64,000 bases of DNA from Neocallimastix lanati (nom. inval.) (lineage: Eukaryota > Neocallimastigomycota > Neocallimastigomycetes > Neocallimastigales > Neocallimastigaceae), in contig JACVTC010000041.1 of the NCBI GenBank assembly GCA_016946835.1, positions 205,001-269,000 on the forward strand, read 5' to 3'. The position numbers were made by a program, and so were the translations under genes. Positions 9,841-21,198 of this stretch are shown piece after piece. The notes under the pieces were generated by a model. That model was given only the letters and a program-made list of their open reading frames with translations, searched no databases and was not told the origin of the DNA. Each line of letters opens with the position of its first letter. Within the stretch, counting starts at the first letter, position 1.

Positions 9841-12048
9841 TTATTCCCATGATTCAATATTTATTTTTGCATATCTTTGGAATTTTTCAGCAGTTAATAA
9901 GTAAATTTCATCATGCAAAGCAGCAAAGAAGGTTCTTGGTCCACGAATAGAAGTTTGTTTCAAAGCTAATTCAGCAGCAATACTCATTGATAAAACACCA
10001 CCAATGGCAGCAATAACTGGATCTTTTTCAATAGCAGCAAAACAACCTATATTATGTTTATTATTAAATAGATTTAAATATTTTATTAATTATTATAGTT
10101 CATATTTGTAATATATAATAATTTTTTTTGAAAAAATTTTCATTTTTTATGGTTTTTATTTTTATGGCTTTTTTATGGCCTTTATTTTTTATGGCAAATA
10201 TTATTTATATATAAAGATCTAATTTTTTCTTAAATTATTTTATGAATTGTAAAATTAAGGAATATTTGAAAATTAATTATGTTTAGATTTTACCAATAAT
10301 AAAAGTAAAATAAAATAAATTAAGAATTAAAATAATAAATAATTTTCAAATTAAATTTCAATATGAATTAACAGAAGTTATTTATATTATTTACTGAAAA
10401 TTGGTATTATTTATAGAATAATGTCATAAATAAAAATAAAAAAAAAAAAAAAAAAAAAAAAAAAACGACAAATTAATAATAAACAAATTAATTAACAAAT
10501 TTTATATTTTCAATATTGATTAATTTAATTATTAACTTATTGTCTTTGTTGTCGTTAAAAATATTTATTATATATATATATATTTTTTATTTCTTTTCAT
10601 TGTTTATAATTTGCTATTTTTATGTTATATATTATATATTTTATATTCTATATTTTATTTTATTTTATATATTTATGTAATTTAATTATAAAATAATGAA
10701 AAATTTAAAACTTACCAACTAAATTACTGACAGTACAACCAGAGCCAGTAATTTTTTCTAACATTTTATCACCATTATGAAGTGAAATAGTTTTTTTACC
10801 GTCACTGATATAATCAACTGCTCCTGTCATACAAACACAAGTATTTAATTCTTTTGCTAATTTTGAAACAAGTTCATATGGTTTATCAACAGTACCAGTA
10901 CTATCAACACCTTTAGATACGGCTCCGCCATAACCAGCGATTGCTGATATTTCACCAGCATTACCCTTTAATACAGTAACTTTAAAGGCATTTAAAAGAT
11001 TATTACAGGTACTTAAACGGAAATTTGTAGCACCAGAAGCTACTGGATCAAGTACTACAGGTGTTCCTGCCTTTTCGGCGGCTCTACCTGCTAAATAGAA
11101 AGCATCATTCCATTCTGATGATAATGTACCAATATTTATAACGACGCAATCTGCAATAGTTGCAAATTCTTCAACTTCACCAACGGCGTGAGCCATGCAT
11201 GGGCTAGCACCAATTTCAATTGTAATATTAGCGGCGTCGTTCATAATAACAAAATTTGTGATCGTATGAATTAAAGGAGAATTTTCTTTAATACGATATA
11301 AGTCTTCACTAACTTTTTTAATTATTTCATAATCGGGAGTTGCAGCATTAAGTATTTTGGCATTAATTTTTTCAATTTTAGCTGAAATAGAAGCAAGTTC
11401 ACTAGTGGCTTTTTTGGCATCTGGAGCAGCGATAATAGCAGAAGTAAATGCAGCACCATCGATGTTCTTTCCTTTTTTAATATTTTTATTACAATATTCG
11501 ACTACTTCACCTAAATTGGAAGAGTTAAGACCTCCAATAGCGACAACTTTCGTATCATATTCAGAGATGCAATCTAATAATTCAACGAGACCTTCTTTGC
11601 CAAGACCAGTAAAATTGTCAGGAAATTTTTTAGTTTTTGTTGGGTAAATAGCTAAACTGCCAATATAATCAGCACCAGCTTTAGCAGCTTCAATAGCTTG
11701 ATTATTAGTTTCAGCAGTAATCCCAATAATTTTATTTGGACCTAAAATACTTTTAGCTAATTCAATATTCATGTCTTTTTGACCAAGGTGAACACCATCA
11801 GCATCTACTGCTAAAGCAATGTCAATTCTATCATTAATAACAAATGGAATATTATGTTTTTTGCAAATACTTTTAATTATTTTAGCTTTTCTGATAAATT
11901 CGCGAGTTTCACAATTTTTTTCACGAAGTTGAACAAAAGTTACACCTCCTTCAATAGCTTCTTCAACAACTTGTGATAAAGTCTTTCCATTTGGAACAAG
12001 AGAAGAGTCAGTAACTAAATATACTGAAATATCAATATTCTTAACCAT
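9841..12048 (-). CDS. THI6: Bifunctional thiamine-phosphate synthase / hydroxyethylthiazole kinase
   Basis: Two exons on the minus strand, 12048-10716 and 10046-9841, joined across a 669-bp intron (donor GTAAGT, acceptor TATAG). The join falls inside a glycine codon and gives 512 residues, close to the usual length of fungal THI6. Residues 1-220 are thiamine-phosphate synthase: FVQLREKN (39-46), VINDR (70-74), DADGVHLGQ (82-90), IYPTKTK (134-140) and VAIGGLN. This half condenses HMP pyrophosphate with thiazole phosphate. Residues about 240-512 are hydroxyethylthiazole kinase: HTITNFVIMNDAANI, PVVLDPVASGA, VLKGNAGEI and the catalytic TGSGCTVSNL (Cys438), which supplies thiazole phosphate. Exon 2 encodes the C-terminal helices (GGVLSMSIAAELA). 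Both activities are cytosolic steps of thiamine synthesis and salvage. All key motifs look intact. An ORF-only reading would stop falsely three residues into the intron. Confidence 0.95.
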
Positions 12049-13104
12049 TTTTTGTTTTATTTTATTTAATTATTAATCCTGGAGTAAAATAAATATTTTA
12101 ATATTTATTTTTAATTTTATAATTTTATTTTTTTTTTTTTTTTTAATATTTTTATTAAAGAAAAATTAGTATTACTAAAAATGTTGAGGAAAAAAAAAAA
12201 AAGAATGGTAAAGTTATAGATTTCCTTTTTTTATACTAATTTACTTTTAAAATTTTATTATATTGTAGTTACATTCCAATATATTTAATTTTTTTTTTAA
12301 ATTAATATTATATATACTTAATACATTCATTAAATTTATAGGATAAAAAAAAATGAATAGTACATTTAATATATTATTTGCTATTTGTGATATTTTTTTT
12401 TTAAATATAAAAAATGGATTTTTTTATAAATAATTTGTTGAATTATTATTATTATTTATTTATTTGTTTGTTTATTTTTTTTATATCAATATAGCAATAG
12501 CAATATATATATAAAATATATATATATATATATAGTTAATTATTTTATTAAAAAGCATTAATTTTACAGATAAATAGTATTAATGTAATATGAATAAAAT
12601 ATAATATTATTTTATTCTAATATCCAAACCTGAAGGTTTTTTATTTCTATAATAATTTCAAATATAAGATTAATGAAAAAGTAGGAATAATATATCTGTA
12701 AAAATTTTTTCTCCCCTCCATTTTACCCTTATATTAAAATATATCTATTATTTATATAATAATTTATTTCCATTAGTTATTTTGATCTTATCTTTAATCA
12801 TAATGATTAATTGATGTATACGTAAATCAATACTTTTCATTGGCTTCTCCAAAAAGATTATAGGCTAAAAAGGTGAATTTGTATTGTGAAAAAAAATTTT
12901 TTATAAAAAATTATAATTAAAGATATTACAATATAAACGGATAAATTGTTTAATTATTTAAAATAATGTATATGTATATATTAAATCAAATTTTATTCAT
13001 TTTTTTATTGTCGGTTGAAAGATTGTTTTTAAAAGGGATTAAAAGTGTAAAATAAAAATAATAATAATAATAATAATAATTATAATAATAATAATAATAA
13101 TAAT

Positions 13105-13137
<33 letters not shown>

Positions 13138-13167
13138 TATAATAATAATAATAATAATAATAATAAT

Positions 13168-13218
<51 letters not shown>

Positions 13219-13554
13219 TATAATAATAATAATAATAATAATAATAATTGTTAATATATATAAATATTTAATAAAATAAATCATTTAATATTTCATATAA
13301 TAAAATATATACAATATTTTATATACAAAAATATAAAATAATATAAATGTATATACATAAATCAATGTAAAATCGTATGACATCATAAGATAAATCTATG
13401 TAATAAATTATAAATTTATTTCTATTCATTATCTTAATGAAAAAAAAAATTTAATATTATTTCTGAACATTTTAATCTATTTAATATAGCACTGAAAGTG
13501 TATTCTCTTCCTAATATATATATATATATTATTTCTAAGTATTGTTCAATATAT
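12049..13554. other. AT-rich spacer upstream of THI6
   Basis: No gene seen. The THI6 promoter would lie in the first few hundred bases. I looked for a thiamine riboswitch near the start and intron but saw no convincing TPP aptamer core. An (AAT)n array occupies 13057-13250. Confidence 0.45.
13057..13250. repeat. (AAT)n microsatellite with regular ATT interruptions
   Basis: AAT repeats with TTATAAT interruptions every roughly 25-40 bases. The poly-isoleucine frame through it on the minus strand is an artefact of the repeat. Confidence 0.9.
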
Positions 13555-13841
13555 AGTAGTAATGTAGACACTGTTATCACATATATGAATAACTAAGTTC
13601 TGATTCTGATAGTTGTAACGAAGTAAATATTAATAATATTAATAATAGAAATAATATTGTTAATAATAGTAGAATTAGTGATAGTGAAAATAGAAATATT
13701 AATATTAGTGATAGTAAAAATTATAATATCGTTACTGATAATGTAGTGAATAGTTCAATTGGTGAAAATCCTGTTAATTTAAGTAATTTTCTGAATAATG
13801 AAGTGTGTAAATATATATGTGACGTGGAACCGATTATATAA
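13555..13841 (+). pseudogene. Asn/Ser/Asp-rich module, copy 1 (interrupted)
   Basis: This segment aligns with the Asn-rich frame at 27160-27542. The ATG at 13585 matches the internal ATG at about 27183, but the third codon here is a stop (AAT AAC TAA). The frame is then open to TAA at 13839-13841, ending ...NLSNFLNNEVCKYICDVEPII. The other copies end NISNFLNNKCINIYVT and NISNFLNNECVNIYMT. The conserved ending, and the DNA just after it (TTCCTTCTTGGTGGAAGAGA, shared with 26408-26427), show a dispersed family. Function unknown; probably part of a retrotransposon. Confidence 0.5.
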
Positions 13842-13931
13842 CTTCCTTCTTGGTGGAAGAGATGCAATTATTGATTTAAATTATAAAAAGGAATGAGATA
13901 TTTTGTTTAAGAACCAAATCATTTCTGGTGA

Positions 13932-14150
13932 CTATTCAAAAACACCATTCTTGGTCGATCTGCGGCTTTCTTAATAGAAATTATGCCTCAGGCTAGTACT
14001 CGGCAAGGGTTACTATTCCGAAAATATAAGCGCAAATTAACCAGGAGCGTCAACGTTGAAAATGCAGTAAGACAGTCTAGTAGGGCCAATGCCTCTGAAG
14101 GAGAAGACCATACTTTCTTTCAGATAGACAATTCAAACCCTAATCCATAA
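13932..14150 (+). pseudogene. Retroelement ORF fragment with SVNVE motif
   Basis: This frame is open from just after a TGA at 13929 to TAA at 14148-14150. The first ATG is at 13983, giving a 55-residue C-terminal piece: MPQASTRQGLLFRKYKRKLT, then RSVNVENAVRQSSRANASEG and an acidic end. G+C is far above the surroundings. The R/K-S-V-N/D-V-E core recurs at 48760 (plus, VKSVNVETIKQRRN) and 41745 (minus, TKSVDVESIRQRRN), so it is the tail of a dispersed element protein. Not identified further. Confidence 0.45.
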
Positions 14151-14349
14151 GGAGGTGAGGTTCGTTGTACATGAACTTTTTTCTGAATTTACTTATATAC
14201 TTTATTTTTGATTATTACTTTTTAATTCACGTTATTATTTCAAATATTATTATGTTCATATTGGACAAATAATATTTATTTATTTAATAATTCTGTGTTT
14301 TTTATTTTTTATTAAAATTATAAGTATTCATGAAGTTTAGAAAAAAAAT

Positions 14350-14405
14350 AAATAGATAAAGATTAAAGTTCGCAATAATTGCGACTATATATATAAAAAA
14401 AAAAA
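14350..14405 (+). mobile_element. 3' end of short poly(A) retroposon
   Basis: GTTCGCAATAATTGCGACTA is followed by ATATATATA and then 11 A. It matches the 3' ends at 26296-26337 and 3615-3660 (minus). The GCAATAATTGC core is a perfect inverted repeat around one A. The upstream body is hard to delimit. Confidence 0.5.
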
Positions 14406-14559
14406 TCTATTCATTATAAATATAATTTTACATTAATATATTAATGTACTGAGTTCTTTTAATATAAGTAAATAAATAATAAAATATATAATTTCTCATT
14501 AACATTCGCGTGTTTCTACCAATAGTCGGTCAATAGATTAAGAGTCTCAGAACATGCAA

Positions 14560-15175
14560 TATTAAGGAGAGACGATATTTTAATTTAAATAAATTAATAT
14601 TACACTCTTGGACTTAAAAACTTAAAAACAAAAATGAAACATATTTAAAATATAAAAAACTCTCAATGGATCTTGATGTTATAAATATTTTTCCTGATAA
14701 AAACAAAGGCAAAAAAGAATTCATTTTAATATAAATGAAAAAAATTTAAATAATAAAATTTTTCAAAAATTGAACCAAAAATTTCTAGAAAGCTATTGGT
14801 CAAAATAAAATCATCAAAACCTACTTCATCAAATAGTAAAATAATAATTCAAATAATGCTTTCTTAATTACATGTATTAAAATTTTACGTAAATTTTCAT
14901 CTGAACACTCTTATTAATAATATAATACCTGATCAATATAATAATATTAATGATATACATAAAAATATTGAAATTTCTAATAAAACCGTAGACCATAAAA
15001 ATTTTTTTATCAAACAATGACAATAAAAATACAAATTTTAAAAATTCCAACACACTCTCAAATAAAACTATTAATAATTTAATTGTATCATCTAATATGC
15101 AAAATGATAATGGTTTTAATAATTATACTTTTAGTGAGGTTTCAAATGAATATAACAATTTTTGAAGATTATAAA
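14560..15175 (+). pseudogene. Degenerate Asn/Lys-rich coding sequence
   Basis: Coding-like composition on the plus strand (for example a stretch reading NTLSNKTINNLIVSS, then NNYTFSEVSNEYNNF) is broken by many stops and frameshifts. It resembles the broken Asn-rich text at 45115-45850. I take it as the remains of a transposon-encoded protein. Confidence 0.35.
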
Positions 15176-15504
15176 ATATAAATTAATTTAAAGTAATTCA
15201 TATGTTTTTGGATTTATTATTATGTTATTATATAAATTAAAAAGCATCTCATTATAAAATTTTACTTTAAAAGACTAATTATTATTATTTATTTATTTAT
15301 TTATTTTTATTTTTATTTTTATTTTTATTATTTTTATTTTTATTTAATTTCTTTTTGATTCTGATAAAAATTTATTTTTTTTTAATACATGTTTATATTA
15401 TTTATTAAGAATTGTTATATTTATAAATTAAGTTATAATTTTAATATTTATATTTTTTTTTTGTTAATATATTGTTATTTTTTTTTAAAACAATTATGTT
15501 ATAA
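15176..15504. other. AT-rich spacer
   Basis: No gene seen. Short (ATTT)n near 15285-15345. It is the 3' flank of the EF-Ts-like gene. Confidence 0.5.
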
Positions 15505-16491
15505 TTAATCTTTTAAAGTCCATCGAATAAATGAGGATATTGTAACTTCAACGTCATCTATATCTCCCACATTAACTAAAGCTTCTGCTACAGTATGTTC
15601 ATTATCAAACATAAATATTTGATTTAATAATATTTTATCTTTATCTTCTTTTGGAACTTTGTTTTTATGAGTTTTCTTTTTATAGTCACTTTCTGAAATA
15701 TATAGTGGGTTAAATACAGTCACGTGTTTCGCAAGTAAATTTGCAAATCTCGACATTTTCCTTAAAACGGAGACAGCCTTAGATCTTTTACCTTTTAAAG
15801 AAAGCGTTATCATTGATGCAATTTCACCGAAACCTTGTTCTTGCAAAATTTTGTCTTCATCAGAAAAATTTGTTAAGGCGTTGATTATATCAATGGGGGT
15901 TTCAACTGATCCTTTTTCTGGAATTGGCATAATAAAACCACCTGTTACAACTCTTGAAGAATGCTGAGAAATGACAGAACGATATATTTCTAATTCATCA
16001 TTAAGTTTCCATGAACAATTTTTTAATGCATCTTTAACAAGTTGAAATTGAAATTCAGAATCATCAACTGGATTTGCATCAGGATGTGGTAATAATGGAC
16101 AATTCAATAATCCTTTAACATCAATTGTTTGACATTTTCCCGCCTTTGATTTCTTTTTTTTTGATGTTTTTTTTGAAATTTCATTTTCAGCTTGTGTATT
16201 AATATCATTTCCAAGGAATAATGAAGTTGCCGCTACTCTTTTTGTAAATCTTTTAAAATAATCACTTCTAATGATAATTGGTTCATTAACTCTTATATCA
16301 ACAAGACAGCCACCTTTACCATCTTGATTTAAAACTAAACCTAATAAACCTTTATTATTATTATTACTTGTTGAATAAAATAATTTACGATAAATAATAT
16401 TTAAATTATTATTTGGTATTGAATATTGAATATTTTTTATATTATTTAGTGCTAAAGATGTTGGATTATTAAATAATTTATTTAAATTCAT
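15505..16491 (-). CDS. Organellar elongation factor Ts-like protein, divergent
   Basis: A 328-residue single-exon protein. The first ~42 residues are Asn/basic-rich with no acidic residue and end RKLFYSTS, which resembles a mitochondrial or hydrogenosomal presequence. The rest follows EF-Ts in order: GLLGLVLNQDGKGGCLVDIR (48-67) corresponds to the strand before the EF-Tu contact; ELEIYRSV (166-173) to the ENI-RR segment; LLAKHVTVFNPLYISESD (252-269) to the HVAA..P.F..PED segment; and LLNQIFMFDNEHTVAEAL, then FIRWTLKD (288-328), to the C-terminal QPF...TV...L...FIRFEVGEG. The N-terminal UBA domain is missing. The TDFVAKD motif that contacts EF-Tu reads EPIIIRS (70-76). Lys-rich (100-117) and other linkers are inserted. 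EF-Ts recycles EF-Tu in bacteria and mitochondria. Gut-fungal hydrogenosomes have no known genome, so the role is unclear. The start is the first ATG. Confidence 0.75.
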   Translation of the reverse strand: MNLNKLFNNPTSLALNNIKNIQYSIPNNNLNIIYRKLFYSTSNNNNKGLLGLVLNQDGKGGCLVDIRVNEPIIIRSDYFKRFTKRVAATSLFLGNDINTQAENEISKKTSKKKKSKAGKCQTIDVKGLLNCPLLPHPDANPVDDSEFQFQLVKDALKNCSWKLNDELEIYRSVISQHSSRVVTGGFIMPIPEKGSVETPIDIINALTNFSDEDKILQEQGFGEIASMITLSLKGKRSKAVSVLRKMSRFANLLAKHVTVFNPLYISESDYKKKTHKNKVPKEDKDKILLNQIFMFDNEHTVAEALVNVGDIDDVEVTISSFIRWTLKD

Positions 16492-16978
16492 TATTATATT
16501 TATTTTTTATTTTTTTATTTTTTTTTATTTTTTATATAAATTATTTTATTAATAATTATATTTAAGGGTATATTTAATATAATTAATATATTACATTATT
16601 AATTTTTTTATTTGACCAATAATAATAATACAATAGTGTATCATTTAACATTTAACAAATTACTAATTAAAAAAAAATATTTAAATAGAATTATTTCTAT
16701 ATTATTATTATTATTATTAAGTATTAAAATAATATTCATCATTTAATATATACTTTAGTTTATTCATTATACTAAAAGTTTATAAATATTTTTTTTACTA
16801 TTATTTTATATTATTTGTTTATTGATATTTTTATAATATAAATAAAAGATAATTTTTTTTTAAAAGTATATAATTATTTTTAGTCAGCATTAATCATTGA
16901 ATATACATTTATAAAAAAATAAATTATTCTTATTTTAATATTATTATTATTGTTATTATTTTTTTTTTTTTTGAAAAA
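16492..16978. other. Divergent promoter region between EF-Ts-like gene and AKR
   Basis: The two genes point away from each other, 487 bp apart. The spacer is A/T only, with (ATT)n at 16700-16718 and a T-rich stretch just before the AKR start. No defined regulatory site seen. Confidence 0.45.
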
Positions 16979-17866
16979 ATGGAATTAGAAACTGTACAAT
17001 TAAATGATGGTAGCTTAATACCAAAAGTTGGTCAAGGTACTTGGGAAATGGGGGAAAATGAAGTTGAAGAGGAAGAAGAAATTGAGTCAATATACAAAGG
17101 AATTGAATTAGGTATAAGATTAATTGATACAGCAGAAATGTATGGTGAAGGTGGTGCTGAAAAAGTTGTTGGTAAAGCTATTCAAAAAGCTTTTAGTAAT
17201 GGAATTGTTAAGAGAGAAGATCTTTATATTGTTTCAAAAGTATATCCTTTTAATGCAGGAAAAAGAAATATTTTTAGGGCATGTGAAAATTCTTTAAAAC
17301 GTTTAGGTGTAGAATATTTAGATTTATATTTATTACATTGGCGTGGAAATGTTCCATTACGTGAAACAGTTCAATGTATGGAAAAATTAGTAAAAGATAA
17401 AAAAATTAGACGTTGGGGTGTTTCAAATTTAGATGTTGAAGATATGGAAGAGTTATTAAGTATACCAGATGGAAGTAATTGTGTTGTAAATCAAGTTTTA
17501 TATCATATTGGTTCTCGTGAGAGTGAAACCTCTTTAATACCGTTACAACAAAAATATGGTATTCCAATTATGGCCTATTCACCATTAGCCAGAGCTGGTG
17601 CTATTGTTAGAGGAAGATCCATTTTTAAAAATGAATTGTTATTAGAATTATCTAAAAAATATAATTGTTCAATATTTCAAATTATGTTAGCTTTTGTTCA
17701 TGCTCAACCTAATGTTATTACTATTCCAAAGTCTACTAAAATAAAGCATTTACTTGATAACTTTGATGTTTTTTCTAATAAAATTAAATTAAGTAGAGAA
17801 GATTTACAAAAATTAGATGATGAGTTCCCAGCACCAGCAGTTCGTCGTCCAATTGACATGGTTTAG
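16979..17866 (+). CDS. Aldo/keto reductase
   Basis: A 295-residue intronless protein covering the full AKR barrel. The catalytic tetrad is visible: Asp50 (LIDTAEMYG), Tyr55, Lys87 (IVSKVYPFN) and His120 (YLLHWRG). The NADPH-binding end is the IPKSTK segment followed by LLDNFDVFSNKIKLS. Members reduce aldehydes, ketones or sugars with NADPH; the substrate cannot be told from sequence. The overall wording (TVQLNDGSLIPKVGQGTWEM, RRPIDMV end) is closest in my memory to bacterial YeaE-type enzymes rather than fungal xylose reductases. Together with the lack of introns this suggests bacterial origin, which is common in rumen fungi, but this needs a tree. The ATG at 16979 follows a poly-T/A leader and has no upstream in-frame alternative. 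Confidence 0.93.
   Translation: MELETVQLNDGSLIPKVGQGTWEMGENEVEEEEEIESIYKGIELGIRLIDTAEMYGEGGAEKVVGKAIQKAFSNGIVKREDLYIVSKVYPFNAGKRNIFRACENSLKRLGVEYLDLYLLHWRGNVPLRETVQCMEKLVKDKKIRRWGVSNLDVEDMEELLSIPDGSNCVVNQVLYHIGSRESETSLIPLQQKYGIPIMAYSPLARAGAIVRGRSIFKNELLLELSKKYNCSIFQIMLAFVHAQPNVITIPKSTKIKHLLDNFDVFSNKIKLSREDLQKLDDEFPAPAVRRPIDMV

Positions 17867-21198
<3,332 letters not shown>

Noticed and set aside
11357-11647. Plus-strand frame opposite THI6
   Set aside because: Shadow of conserved thiamine-phosphate synthase coding sequence.
12049-12400. TPP riboswitch near THI6
   Set aside because: No conserved CTGAGA or related aptamer core was found in the leader or in the intron.
13039-13284. Poly-isoleucine frame
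   Set aside because: Translation of an (AAT)n microsatellite; the same applies to 18093-18275, 48350-48658 and 63476-63670.
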